64,000 bases of DNA from Algoriphagus halophilus (GTDB lineage: Bacteria > Bacteroidota > Bacteroidia > Cytophagales > Cyclobacteriaceae): NCBI RefSeq assembly GCF_900129785.1, contig NZ_FSRC01000002.1:806001-870000 (forward strand), in the 5' to 3' direction. The notes beneath the pieces were generated by a model. That model was not told the origin of the DNA, ran no database searches, and was given only the letters and a program-made list of their open reading frames with translations. The translations under genes and the position numbers were made by a program. Below are positions 33,430-42,786 of this stretch, in pieces; within the stretch, counting starts at the first letter, position 1; the number at the start of each line of letters is the position of its first letter.

Positions 33430-34362
33430 TTACTTAAACCGAACGATTTTGCCGTGGGATTTGGATGTCATTTTTGCAGGAATAGAATCAGTTATCTCAT
33501 TATATAAGAGCTCTACTAATTTTTGTTTCAAGTAACTCCGATTTAAAATAATACTTACTTCCCTTATTGGTGGTACCCCGGCAAATGGACGAATTCTTGA
33601 TTTTTCCTCTTCAGATAAGTCAAAGGTAGCTAACTCCGGAAGCAAGGTGACCCCTTGATACTTATTAACCATGTTTTTTAAGCCTTCCAAAGATCCACTT
33701 TCATAATGGAAGTTACTGGGCCCACTCAATCTTTGATCACATAGATTGATCACCTGGTCCCTGAAACAGTGACCTTGTTGTAAAATCCACAAGTCTTCTT
33801 GATTAATCATTTCCGGCCTGAATTCTTTTTCTTTCAGTAAAGGATGACCTTTGGATAAGTAAGCATAGAATTTTTCATAAAACATCGGCTTTTCGACCAC
33901 CCCAATTTCATGAAGTGGAGTCACTACAATCCCTAAATCCAACTCGTCATTTTTGAGTTTTCTGACAATTTCTTCTGTGACCATTTCCTGAACTTCCATT
34001 TTCACTTTTGGATACTTTTCAAGAAACTTTCTAATAAATAGGTGAAGTAAATAAGGAGCGAGTGTAGGGATAATTCCCAGCTTAATCACCCCAGAAATAT
34101 CTCCTTTCAATTGAGCTACCAACTCCAAAATCCCTTTGCTTTCAGATACTACTCTTTTGGCTTGGGCAATAATCTGAACTCCAATCTCAGTGGGAATTAC
34201 AGGCATTTTGCTTCTATCAAACAAAATCACCCCTAATTCTCTCTCCAGCTTACTCAACTGTGCACTCAAAGTGGGTTGGGTCACAAAGCAACTTTCAGCT
34301 GCATGCCCAAAATGCCGATGTTTATCCACGGCAATTAAATATTCTAGTTGTTGAATAGTCAT
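33430..34362 (-). CDS. oxyR: Hydrogen-peroxide regulator OxyR
   Basis: A 310-residue LysR-type regulator. Helix-turn-helix at residues about 17-38 (HFGHAAESCFVTQPTLSAQLSKLE). The redox pair is conserved at Cys199 and Cys208 (GHCFRDQVINLC), identical in number and spacing to E. coli OxyR. Oxidation by peroxide would form the disulfide and activate defence genes. It is transcribed away from the Gfo/Idh gene at 34543. The block to the right encodes thioredoxin-fold, OhrR and Ohr proteins, an oxidative-stress neighbourhood. Confidence 0.92.
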   Translation of the reverse strand: MTIQQLEYLIAVDKHRHFGHAAESCFVTQPTLSAQLSKLERELGVILFDRSKMPVIPTEIGVQIIAQAKRVVSESKGILELVAQLKGDISGVIKLGIIPTLAPYLLHLFIRKFLEKYPKVKMEVQEMVTEEIVRKLKNDELDLGIVVTPLHEIGVVEKPMFYEKFYAYLSKGHPLLKEKEFRPEMINQEDLWILQQGHCFRDQVINLCDQRLSGPSNFHYESGSLEGLKNMVNKYQGVTLLPELATFDLSEEEKSRIRPFAGVPPIREVSIILNRSYLKQKLVELLYNEITDSIPAKMTSKSHGKIVRFK

Positions 34363-34542
34363 GAAAGTAGGTTTAGGTTATTAAAAGTAAAGATTTTTCG
34401 AGAACCCTCTAGTAAGCCCAAACAAAGACCCCGGATACCTTTAGTCAAAATAAAGGCTGAAAATTTTACTAAACTTCAGAAAAACAGTAATTTATTTCCT
34501 CTAATTGTGAATAGACAATCAACAAACCCAAAATAAATACAA

Positions 34543-35850
34543 ATGAGTAAATCTTCTTTTTCAAGAAGGAAGTTTATTGGGACTTCCCTTCTTAGCTCTA
34601 TTGGTCTTAGTAGCATCCCTGCACTCTCTTTTGCCAATTCTAACCCTGCCTTTAAAAAAGACTCCGAAACCATCAAATTAGGCTTTATTGGGGTAGGCAG
34701 GCAGGCAATGGGACTGCTTAATAATATGATGAACAATCCTTCTGTGGATGTGATAGCAGGAGCAGATGTGTACGAAATAAAGCTACAGCGTTTCAAAGAA
34801 CGTGTGGCGAGGAATTATCAGGAGCATCAGCGAGAGGCCAAAGAAGTTCGACTTTACGCAGACTACAAGGAATTATTGGCAAACCCGGAAGTAGATGCGG
34901 TAGTCATTGCATCCCCTGATCACTGGCATGCCATGATGGCAATTGATGCTTGCCACGCTGGAAAAGATATTTACCTTGAAAAGCCGCTGACATTTACCAT
35001 TCATGAAGGACAGGAATTAATCAAAGCTGTAAGAGGAAATAATATTGTGTTGGCAGTAGGAAGTATGCAACGATCCGCAGCTAACTTCCAACATGCTGTA
35101 CGAATGGTACAAAAAGGAAACCTTGGTAAAATTACTGAAGTGCTAGTCAATGTTGGAACTCCTCCACACCCTAAGCCTTATGACCTACCTAAGCAGGAAA
35201 TTCCTACAGGATTAGACTGGAAAACTTGGACAGGTCCTCTTCCAGATATTCATTATAACGAAGAACTAAACCCTCCTATCAGTTTAAATCCTGAACAAAA
35301 TGAAAAAGTTTGGGGAGCTTGGAGATGGTACGAAGAAACCGGAGGTGGATTGATGACCGATTGGGGTGCACATATGATCGACATAGCACAATGGGGAATT
35401 GGAATGGATAGAAACGGACCAGTGGAGATTATACCTGCAACAGATTCCAGTCCACTCACCTATTTTTATCCAAATGATGTAAAAATACATATCACTCCAT
35501 TTGATGAGGGGCGCCAAGGAGTCAAGTTCTTTGGTGAAAAAGGCTGGATAAAAGTTTCACGTGGGCAATACGATACCAATGTTCCGGCATGTGAAAGAAA
35601 ATTCAGTAATGAAGAAACCAGATTCAATGCTCATCACGTCGACTTTATCGATTCAGTTAAAATGAGAAAAGATCCTATTGTCCCTGTGGAAATAGGCCAT
35701 AGTACTTGTACTTCCTGCACCCTGGGTAACATCGCTCATAAACTGGGAAGACCATTGAAATGGGATCCAACGAAACAAGTGTTTATCGATGATTTTGAAG
35801 CCAACACGCATTTGCATTACGTGTACCAGCATGGGTATACCTTAGGCTAA
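34543..35850 (+). CDS. Exported Gfo/Idh/MocA-family oxidoreductase
   Basis: A 435-residue oxidoreductase with a Tat signal (SRRKFIGTSLLSSIG). The Rossmann segment LGFIGVGRQAMGLLNNM binds NAD(P). VIASPDHWHAMMAIDACHAGKDIYLEKPLT is the family hallmark with the catalytic Lys of EKP. TDWGAHMIDIAQWG is the C-terminal domain motif. Exported members usually act on sugars or sugar acids, or on N-acetylgalactosamine of glycans. Substrate unknown. Its stop is 33 bases upstream of the next gene, so they may be cotranscribed. Confidence 0.83.
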   Translation: MSKSSFSRRKFIGTSLLSSIGLSSIPALSFANSNPAFKKDSETIKLGFIGVGRQAMGLLNNMMNNPSVDVIAGADVYEIKLQRFKERVARNYQEHQREAKEVRLYADYKELLANPEVDAVVIASPDHWHAMMAIDACHAGKDIYLEKPLTFTIHEGQELIKAVRGNNIVLAVGSMQRSAANFQHAVRMVQKGNLGKITEVLVNVGTPPHPKPYDLPKQEIPTGLDWKTWTGPLPDIHYNEELNPPISLNPEQNEKVWGAWRWYEETGGGLMTDWGAHMIDIAQWGIGMDRNGPVEIIPATDSSPLTYFYPNDVKIHITPFDEGRQGVKFFGEKGWIKVSRGQYDTNVPACERKFSNEETRFNAHHVDFIDSVKMRKDPIVPVEIGHSTCTSCTLGNIAHKLGRPLKWDPTKQVFIDDFEANTHLHYVYQHGYTLG

Positions 35851-35882
35851 TACTAGCATTCAAAACCTCCTTATCCTCTACT

Positions 35883-37106
35883 ATGAAATCAAAGTTGAAA
35901 ATTGTTCTCGTTGTTGAACTACTATTGCTTTTAACTTTTCTGCTGACAAAATGTAATAGCAAATCAGTTGATGAAATAGGAGGAGAACAGTCTGTTTCAG
36001 ATCAGGGGGAGTCAAGTTTTGTAGCAAATCCTCAAATGGTGGAGGAAAAGCCAATTGGAAAATTGGCAATAGGAGATAAGGCCCCAGATTTTAACTTACC
36101 TGGGGTCGATGGCGATTTCCATCAACTCTCAGACTATCGTGAAGCAGATGTATTGGTAGTGAACTTTACCTGTAATCACTGCCCAACTGCACAAGCTTAT
36201 GAAGATCGATTTATTCAAGCTGTGGAAGACTACAAAGGTAAAAACGTTGCTTTTGTAGCTATTTCCACTAATAGCCCCATCGCTATTCTTCCAGAGGAGT
36301 TGGGATATACCGACCTCAGTGATACCTATGAGGAAATGAAAATCAGGGCGAAGGACAAAGGCTATAATTTTCCTTATTTATATGACGGAGACCAACACGA
36401 ATTTTCTTTGGCATATGGGCCCACTGCCACACCACATGTATTTGTATTCGAAAAGGATAGAAAATTGACCTATTCCGGAAGAATCGATGCTTCTGAAAAA
36501 CCAGGCAGTGCGAATGCTGAGGATTTAAGAAATGCCATTGATTTGACTTTGCAGGGAGAAAGTCTTCCCCCTGATCAAGCTCAAACTCCATCTTTTGGCT
36601 GTTCTATGAAATGGGCCTGGAAAAATGAATACACCATTAAAACCAATAAAGCCTGGAAAGAAAAAGAAGTGAATTTGGAAAAATTATCGCCCTCTGAGTT
36701 AGTTGAACTTCTTAAAAATGATACAGATGAATTGCTACTTGTGAACTTCTGGGCTACTTGGTGTGGACCCTGTATTATTGAGTATCCTGAGTTTGTTACC
36801 CTTCAAAGAATGTATGGGGAACGTGATTTTCAATTCGTTTCCATAAGCATGGATAATCCAGATCAGGAAGCCAAAGCTTTGAAGTTTTTGAAAGGAAAAG
36901 CCTCTGCCTTACCCAATTACATCATGAACACCGATGACAAATATGAAGTGATCAAGGTGGTTGGAGAAAACTGGGACGGAAGTTTACCGATCACCTTGTT
37001 GGTGGAACCAGGAGGGGAAATAGCCTATTTCATTCCCGGAACCATTGATTTACTTGACCTCAAAAGACAAATTGTGGACCACCCATTAATCGGGAGATAT
37101 TATTGA
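35883..37106 (+). CDS. Double thioredoxin-fold protein (redoxin plus TlpA domain)
   Basis: A 407-residue envelope protein with an N-terminal membrane segment; Cys24 after LLTK may be a weak lipobox. Residues about 60-240 form a redoxin domain with NFTCNHCPTA (Cys97, Cys100) and a later GCSMKW cysteine (Cys240). Residues about 270-400 form a TlpA-like domain with WCGPC (Cys294, Cys297) and a cis-Pro in LPITLL. The first domain is normally a stand-alone protein in Bacteroidota; fusion to a TlpA domain suggests internal electron transfer, perhaps from DsbD (40651) to an oxidised partner. Next to oxyR and ohr. Confidence 0.82.
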   Translation: MKSKLKIVLVVELLLLLTFLLTKCNSKSVDEIGGEQSVSDQGESSFVANPQMVEEKPIGKLAIGDKAPDFNLPGVDGDFHQLSDYREADVLVVNFTCNHCPTAQAYEDRFIQAVEDYKGKNVAFVAISTNSPIAILPEELGYTDLSDTYEEMKIRAKDKGYNFPYLYDGDQHEFSLAYGPTATPHVFVFEKDRKLTYSGRIDASEKPGSANAEDLRNAIDLTLQGESLPPDQAQTPSFGCSMKWAWKNEYTIKTNKAWKEKEVNLEKLSPSELVELLKNDTDELLLVNFWATWCGPCIIEYPEFVTLQRMYGERDFQFVSISMDNPDQEAKALKFLKGKASALPNYIMNTDDKYEVIKVVGENWDGSLPITLLVEPGGEIAYFIPGTIDLLDLKRQIVDHPLIGRYY

Positions 37107-37126
37107 AAAACTTTGGATTAAGTTCT

Positions 37127-37145
37127 TATACAGTTAAATTGTATA
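37127..37145. promoter_or_regulatory. OhrR-type operator upstream of ohrR
   Basis: TATACAGTTAAATTGTATA, an interrupted palindrome 18 bases before the ohrR ATG. The core TACAGTTAAATTGTA differs by one base from the known OhrR box TACAATTAAATTGTA (B. subtilis, from memory), supporting autoregulation of the ohrR-ohr pair. Confidence 0.75.
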
Positions 37146-37163
37146 AAATTTAATTTGTAGAAA

Positions 37164-37604
37164 ATGGTCTCCCTTCATCAACTCTCACTTGGACTTTATA
37201 GTACGTCAAGGTTACTCATTCAACTTCTTCAAAACATCCTAAAAGAATATAATCTAACTTATCCTCAATATCTGACAATGACTGTGCTGTGGGAAGAGGA
37301 TAGCCTCTTGGTAAAAGAAATAGGAGAAAGACTTCATTTAGACTCTGGAACGCTGACTCCTTTGTTGAAAAAATTGGAAGCAATGAATTACGTCAAGCGA
37401 CAACGAGGAGAAGATGATGAACGAACTGTTCATATTGAGTTGACCTACCCTGGCAAATCACTTCAAACCAAAGTCGAGCAAGCCCTTCGGCCTTTAGAGG
37501 AAATTCTAAACGAAATCCCAGGATTGGAATTATCTGGTTTAAACTATTCCCTTCAAAACTTGTTAGAAAGCGTAGAAAAGCTAAAAAATTCTAAGAAGGA
37601 ATGA
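37164..37604 (+). CDS. ohrR: OhrR-like MarR regulator lacking the sensing cysteine
   Basis: A 146-residue MarR-family repressor of the organic hydroperoxide system. Diagnostic blocks: LYSTSRLL, YNLTYPQYLTMTVLWEED, VKEIGERLHLDSGTLTPLLKKLEAMNYVKRQR and DERTVHIELT. In known OhrR proteins the N-terminal block reads QLCFALY, with the reactive cysteine that senses hydroperoxide. Here it reads QLSLGLY, with Ser8 at that position, and the whole protein contains no cysteine. It overlaps ohr by 4 bases (ATGA) and has a canonical operator upstream. It may therefore sense by another route or act constitutively. Confidence 0.87.
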   Translation: MVSLHQLSLGLYSTSRLLIQLLQNILKEYNLTYPQYLTMTVLWEEDSLLVKEIGERLHLDSGTLTPLLKKLEAMNYVKRQRGEDDERTVHIELTYPGKSLQTKVEQALRPLEEILNEIPGLELSGLNYSLQNLLESVEKLKNSKKE

Positions 37605-38023
37605 AAAAATTAAAAGTTGATTATACTGCTATAGCTAGAAATACAGGAGGAAGAAAGGGTCATGTCAAATCAGATGATGGATTGTTGGATTTTGATGTAG
37701 CCATGCCCAAGGAAATTGGAGGCGAAGGTGGCAAAACGAATCCTGAACAATTATTAGCTGCGGCTTATTCTACATGTTTTGGAGGCGCGCTGGCTTCAGT
37801 CGCTCAAAAAGTAAGTTTGCGTGATTCTGAAATTACAGCCAAAGTACATTTAGGAAGTTTTGGTCCTGAAGATTATGGAATTGCGGTGGATATTTTTGTT
37901 AAAATCCCACATGCAAGTTCTTTAGAAGAGGCTCAGAAACTTGCCGATGCAGCGCATGAAATCTGTTTAATTTCCAAAGCCACCAGGGGAAATATTGAAG
38001 TTAATGTGACTGCTGTCAAATAA
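37601..38023 (+). CDS. ohr: Organic hydroperoxide reductase Ohr (OsmC family)
   Basis: A 140-residue thiol peroxidase that reduces organic and lipid hydroperoxides. The peroxidatic Cys59 is in YSTCFGGAL and the resolving Cys122 in HEICLISKATRGN, both conserved. NTGGRKGHV, LLDFDVAMPKEIGGEGG and TNPEQLLAAAY match Ohr and not OsmC. It is translationally coupled to ohrR. Downstream, 105 bases of unremarkable sequence separate it from the convergent quinone reductase gene. Confidence 0.92.
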   Translation: MKKLKVDYTAIARNTGGRKGHVKSDDGLLDFDVAMPKEIGGEGGKTNPEQLLAAAYSTCFGGALASVAQKVSLRDSEITAKVHLGSFGPEDYGIAVDIFVKIPHASSLEEAQKLADAAHEICLISKATRGNIEVNVTAVK

Positions 38024-38128
38024 GAATTTCGCTCAAAATTTGTAGAATCCTTCTTGGACGTTGTCTTCCTCAACAGTTCACTACATAAAATTGAGATCAA
38101 GTAATTAATCAACCCGTGAAGCAACATT

Positions 38129-39103
38129 TTATAAGATGACCACGCCTTTACGATAGTTGCTACGGTCTTGAAGTTTCAATAGTGCCTCTTTTGCTCGATC
38201 GATTGGAAACTCCGCCACTTCTGGTCCTTTCAGTTTATCCTCCAAAATCCAGTCAATCAACTGATTTAGATTTTTCAAATTCAGTTCTTTTTCCAATTTG
38301 GAAAACTGTCCCCAAAATACCCCTAGAATAGAACAGCCCTTCAGCAATGGTAGATTCATCGGTATTTTGGGAATTTCCCCATTGGAGAATCCCACTATTA
38401 AATACCTTCCCTTCCAAGCCATTCCCCGAATCGCAGAATCTGTATAGTTCCCTCCAACAGGATCAAACACCACATCCACTCCTTTTCCATTTGTCAATTC
38501 TTTGATTTGGCTTTTTAAATTCTCTTCTTCATAGTTAATTAAAAAATCCGCACCCCGATCTTTACAAAGTTGAAGTTTCTCTGGAGTAGAAGCTCCTGCT
38601 ATTACCTTGGCGCCCATCATTTTTGCAAGTTCCACAGCTGCTAACCCCACTCCACCAGCAGCTCCGAGCACAAGGACAGATTCTCCTGCTTTCAATTCAG
38701 CTCTATCTTTCAAGGCATGATAAGAAGTACTCATAGTATATAGCATGGTTGCCGCTGATTTAGCGTTTAATGAGTCAGGAAGTAAGAAAACCCGATCCGA
38801 ATCTACAGCTACCTTCTCTGCAAAACCTCCCCAACGGCATAGCGCTAACACTGAATCTCCAATCTGAAAATTCGTCACATTTTTCCCTAAAGCAAGGACT
38901 TTTCCAGCTACTTCACCTCCTGGAGAAAAGGGAAGATCTGGCTTAAACTGATACTTGTTCTGGATCATCAGCAGATCTGGAAAATTCACCCCACATGCAT
39001 TCACCTCTATTAAAACTTGGTTTTCCCCAACAATTGGGTCTGGCACTTCTCTTAATTCCAATAGATCAGGATCTCCAAATTGCTCACAAAGAATCGCTTT
39101 CAT
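38129..39103 (-). CDS. NADPH:quinone oxidoreductase-type zinc-free MDR protein
   Basis: A 324-residue medium-chain dehydrogenase/reductase. GroES-like N-terminus (LREVPDPIVGENQVLIEV, PFSPGGEVAGKVLALG). The cofactor motif VLGAAGGVGLAAVELAKMMGAKVIAGA binds NADPH. It lacks the structural and catalytic zinc cysteines of alcohol dehydrogenases, which fits quinone reductase or enoyl reductase members. Its exact substrate is unknown. Convergent with ohr and divergent from the dipeptidase. Confidence 0.82.
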   Translation of the reverse strand: MKAILCEQFGDPDLLELREVPDPIVGENQVLIEVNACGVNFPDLLMIQNKYQFKPDLPFSPGGEVAGKVLALGKNVTNFQIGDSVLALCRWGGFAEKVAVDSDRVFLLPDSLNAKSAATMLYTMSTSYHALKDRAELKAGESVLVLGAAGGVGLAAVELAKMMGAKVIAGASTPEKLQLCKDRGADFLINYEEENLKSQIKELTNGKGVDVVFDPVGGNYTDSAIRGMAWKGRYLIVGFSNGEIPKIPMNLPLLKGCSILGVFWGQFSKLEKELNLKNLNQLIDWILEDKLKGPEVAEFPIDRAKEALLKLQDRSNYRKGVVIL

Positions 39104-39207
39104 TCGTTTTTATAGAATTTCATAAAGAAGAAAAGTAGTATTTAAAGTAGGCAATTCCTCATTAAAAGGATAATTTTGAGCCTTGTATAACCCAATTATA
39201 AACTTCT

Positions 39208-40596
39208 ATGGCCGTTTCAGATTTTATCCAGAATAATAAAGACCGTTTTTTAAATGAACTATTAGACTTATTGAGAATTCCATCAGTCAGTGCAGATCCT
39301 AAATTCAAAAATGATGTTTTTGCTGCTGCTGACTTTGTGAAGGAAAGCTTAATCAAAGCCGGAGCTGATACTGCAGAAATATGTGAGACCAAAGGGTATC
39401 CTATTGTCTATGGAGAAAAGATCATTAACCCGGAATTACCTACCGTTTTGGTTTATGGGCATTATGATGTACAACCTGCAGACCCTTACGAATTATGGGA
39501 TTCTCCTCCATTTGAGCCGGTTATCAAAAAGACAGAAGAACATCCACAAGGAGCCATTTTCGCTAGAGGCTCAGCAGATGATAAAGGACAATTCTACATG
39601 CATATCAAAGCATTTGAAGCAATGATGGCCTCTGGAGATTTACCTTGCAATGTGAAGTTCATGATTGAAGGAGAAGAAGAAGTCGGCTCAGATAACCTGG
39701 ACAAATTTGTAATTGAAAACAAGGAAAAATTAAAAGCTGATGTCATATTGATTTCAGACACTCATATGATCAGCATGAAAGACCCTTCCATCACGGTTGG
39801 ACTTCGTGGCATGGCTTATATGGAAGTGGAAGTGACTGGAGCTAATAGAGACTTACATTCTGGAACCTATGGAGGGGCAGTAGCCAACCCTATCAATGTG
39901 CTCTGCGACATGATTTCTTCCATGAAGGATGAAAATGATCACATCACCATTCCAGGATTTTACGATAAAGTTGCAGAATTAACAGCAGAACAAAGAGCCA
40001 GGCTCAATGAAGCTCCTTTTGATCTGGATGAATACAAGAAGAAACTGAAAATAGCCGACGTTCAAGGTGAAAATGGATATACAACCATTGAACGAGTGGG
40101 TATCAGACCAACTTTAGATGTCAATGGTATTTGGGGAGGATATATTGGAGAAGGTGCAAAAACCGTGTTGCCATCCAAAGCCTCTGCTAAGATTTCCATG
40201 CGATTGGTCCCCAATCAGGATTGGCATGAAATCTCTGAGCTTTTCGAGAACTATTTCAGGTCTATGGCTCCGAAATCAGTAACTGTCAAGGTAATCGCGC
40301 ATCATGGTGGTTCTCCAGCAGTGGTTTCCGATAGCTCGATTGGATATCAGGCAGCAGAGAAAGCCATGGAGCAGACTTTTGGAAAAAGACCTATTCCTAC
40401 TAGAGAAGGCGGTTCTATCCCTATCGTTGCATTATTCCAAAAAGAACTGGAAACCGATCCTATTTTATTTGGTTTTGGTTTGGATACTGATGCATTACAC
40501 TCACCCAATGAACACTATGGAGTAGCCAATTATTTTATTGGAATTGAAACTATTGCGGCTTTCTTCAAACATTTCAAAACTTTAAGTAGTCAGTAA
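39208..40596 (+). CDS. M20-family dipeptidase
   Basis: A 462-residue cytoplasmic metallopeptidase. Zinc site motifs are in order: VYGHYDVQP, RGSADDKGQ, EGEEEVGS, ISDTHM and, near the C-terminus, LHSPNEH. LIPSVSADPKF-type start and the lid domain (GMAYMEVEVTGANRDLHSGTYGG) place it with CNDP/PepV-like dipeptidases, not with deacetylases. It hydrolyses small peptides for amino acid supply. The dsbD gene follows after 54 bases. Confidence 0.87.
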   Translation: MAVSDFIQNNKDRFLNELLDLLRIPSVSADPKFKNDVFAAADFVKESLIKAGADTAEICETKGYPIVYGEKIINPELPTVLVYGHYDVQPADPYELWDSPPFEPVIKKTEEHPQGAIFARGSADDKGQFYMHIKAFEAMMASGDLPCNVKFMIEGEEEVGSDNLDKFVIENKEKLKADVILISDTHMISMKDPSITVGLRGMAYMEVEVTGANRDLHSGTYGGAVANPINVLCDMISSMKDENDHITIPGFYDKVAELTAEQRARLNEAPFDLDEYKKKLKIADVQGENGYTTIERVGIRPTLDVNGIWGGYIGEGAKTVLPSKASAKISMRLVPNQDWHEISELFENYFRSMAPKSVTVKVIAHHGGSPAVVSDSSIGYQAAEKAMEQTFGKRPIPTREGGSIPIVALFQKELETDPILFGFGLDTDALHSPNEHYGVANYFIGIETIAAFFKHFKTLSSQ

Positions 40597-40650
40597 TTCA
40601 GGAACTTATTGCACTTCAATTTCCTTTCGAATACAATCATCCTTGAATAC

Positions 40651-42717
40651 ATGAAAATCAACAGATTTCTTCAGGTAGCTGTAGCATTTATCTTATTCCT
40701 GAGTCTAAACTCCCTTTCGGAGGCTCAGATTGTATCACCCCCAAGTTGGAACATTAGTTTGGAGCCTAATAAAACCGTTGTGGGTGAGGAATCTACACTA
40801 GTATTTGAAGCTCAGATACCCATAGGATGGTATGTTTACTCCAATGATTTTGATCCGGACTTAGGACCTAATTTGACTACCTTGGTTTTAGAGGAATCAG
40901 CAGATTATACGCTCTCAGGTTCTCTGACGCCTATTAATCCTAAAGAAAAGTTTGATCCTATCTGGGAAGGGGAAGTCACGTATTTTATGGGAAAAGGGAG
41001 GTTTGAGCAAAAGTTAATTGCGAATTCCGAATCTGGAACCATTAAAGGCTATTTGGAATACCAAATGTGCTCAGATGTCACCGGCCAATGTATCAACTAT
41101 GAAGAAGATTTTGAAATTTCCTTCAATGCAGTCTCAGGAAGTAGCAGTGTAAATTCCGATGCAGCAGGTGAAGAACAGGCCGAATTAGATAGCCCATTTG
41201 ATGTGGTAGAATCTGAATCTCCCTCTACAGATGCAGATGAGCAACAAGTTTCCACATTTACCACAGAAACTTCGGATTCAAGTGAATCCTTAATAGGTTT
41301 TATGGTCTTGGCATTCTTAGCAGGCTTAGCAGCATTGCTTACTCCTTGCGTGTTTCCCATGATCCCCATGACCGTCACCTTCTTTACTGGAAGGTCAAAA
41401 TCCAAGGCAGCGGGAATACGACAAGCCTTTATATATGGGATTTCCATTATCGCAATTTATACCGTAGCCGGAACGGCAGTGGCCGCAATCCAAGGACCGG
41501 AATTTGCAAATTGGTTGGCAACCCACTGGGTACCCAACCTCTTCTTTTTCGGGGTTTTCATCTTCTTTGCCTTGGCTTTCTTAGGATTATTTGAAATAAA
41601 TCTTCCATCCAGTTTTGTTAATAAAGTAGATGCCAAAGCTGAAAAAGGAGGCTTGGCTGGAGTATTCTTCATGGCCTTTACCTTAGTATTGGTTTCCTTT
41701 TCCTGCACAGGACCCATCGTCGGATCCATTTTGATTTCCTCCGCTGGTGGAGAACTCATCAAGCCGATTTTGGGAATGTTTGCATTCTCCATGGCATTTG
41801 CAATTCCATTTACCTTATTCGCCATATTTCCAGAGTGGATGAAATCCCTACCAAAATCCGGAGGTTGGCTGAATTCAGTGAAAGTAGTATTGGGATTTTT
41901 GGAGTTGGCCTTGGCCTTCAAATTCCTTTCCATTGCAGATCTGGTTTACCATTGGGGAATTTTGGATCGTGATATATTCTTGATCATCTGGATCGTCATC
42001 TTTGGAGCAATGGGACTTTACTTACTAGGAAAAATCCGATTGCCACATGATTCTCCATTGGAAACTATTGGGGTACCAAGACTAATTCTGGCGTTGGTAA
42101 CCTTTATGTTTGTAGTGTACATGATACCAGGATTGTTTGGAGCACAGCTCAAATTATTAAGCGGTTACCTTCCTCCAATGACTACTCAAAACTTCTCTAT
42201 AGCTTCAGGACTAGGATTAGAGTCGGACAGACCCATTTCTGACGAAACAGTCCTCTATTCTGATATTTTGGATATCCCTTATGGTATCCATGGCTACTTT
42301 GATTATGATCAAGCCATGGCAGCGGCCAAAAAAGCAGGGAAGCCCTTATTGATTGACTTTACTGGGCATGGCTGTGTCAACTGTCGTAAGATGGAAGAAA
42401 ATGTTTGGGTAGATCCATCTGTTCTAAACAGGTTGAAAAATGACTTTGTCATGGCCGCATTGTACATTGATGAGCGCCTGGAACTTCCGGAAAGTGAATG
42501 GTATACCTCTGAATACGATGGAAAGGTCAAAAAGACCTTAGGTAAACAAAATGCCGATTTTCAGATCACTGAATTTAACAATAATGCCCAACCTTATTAT
42601 GTGATTTTGGACCACAATGGAGCACTTTTAGCAAATCCTCATTCTTATGATACCGATATCTCCAACTTCGTGGAATTTCTGGATGGGGCTAAGAAGGAAT
42701 TCGAAAAGAGAAAGTAA
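40651..42717 (+). CDS. dsbD: Thiol:disulfide interchange protein DsbD
   Basis: A 688-residue inner-membrane electron conduit carrying reducing power from cytoplasmic thioredoxin to periplasmic thiol proteins. Signal peptide ending SEAQ. N-terminal alpha domain with CSDVTGQC (Cys140, Cys147). Eight-helix core from about residue 210 with TPCVFPMIP and SCTGPIVGS. C-terminal thioredoxin-like domain with GCVNC (Cys575, Cys578). The ATG at 40651 is preferred to an upstream non-ATG start because it directly precedes the signal peptide. A natural donor for TlpA-type proteins such as that at 35883. Confidence 0.92.
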   Translation: MKINRFLQVAVAFILFLSLNSLSEAQIVSPPSWNISLEPNKTVVGEESTLVFEAQIPIGWYVYSNDFDPDLGPNLTTLVLEESADYTLSGSLTPINPKEKFDPIWEGEVTYFMGKGRFEQKLIANSESGTIKGYLEYQMCSDVTGQCINYEEDFEISFNAVSGSSSVNSDAAGEEQAELDSPFDVVESESPSTDADEQQVSTFTTETSDSSESLIGFMVLAFLAGLAALLTPCVFPMIPMTVTFFTGRSKSKAAGIRQAFIYGISIIAIYTVAGTAVAAIQGPEFANWLATHWVPNLFFFGVFIFFALAFLGLFEINLPSSFVNKVDAKAEKGGLAGVFFMAFTLVLVSFSCTGPIVGSILISSAGGELIKPILGMFAFSMAFAIPFTLFAIFPEWMKSLPKSGGWLNSVKVVLGFLELALAFKFLSIADLVYHWGILDRDIFLIIWIVIFGAMGLYLLGKIRLPHDSPLETIGVPRLILALVTFMFVVYMIPGLFGAQLKLLSGYLPPMTTQNFSIASGLGLESDRPISDETVLYSDILDIPYGIHGYFDYDQAMAAAKKAGKPLLIDFTGHGCVNCRKMEENVWVDPSVLNRLKNDFVMAALYIDERLELPESEWYTSEYDGKVKKTLGKQNADFQITEFNNNAQPYYVILDHNGALLANPHSYDTDISNFVEFLDGAKKEFEKRK

Positions 42718-42725
42718 TTAAAATG

Positions 42726-42763
42726 AAAAAGCTTCTGGAAGTGATATTTTCCAGAAGCTTTTT
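42726..42763. terminator. Bidirectional terminator after dsbD
   Basis: 15-bp inverted repeat AAAAAGCTTCTGGAA (42726-42740) / TTCCAGAAGCTTTTT (42749-42763). Serves dsbD on the plus strand and the S1/P1 nuclease gene on the minus strand. Confidence 0.92.
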
Positions 42764-42786
42764 CGGCTAAATCTCTTTTTTAGTAC

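Noticed and set aside
41457..41933. 158-codon open frame antisense to dsbD
   Set aside because: Lys/Ala/Asn/Pro-rich shadow of a membrane-protein gene, no start context or family resemblance; dsbD is clearly real.
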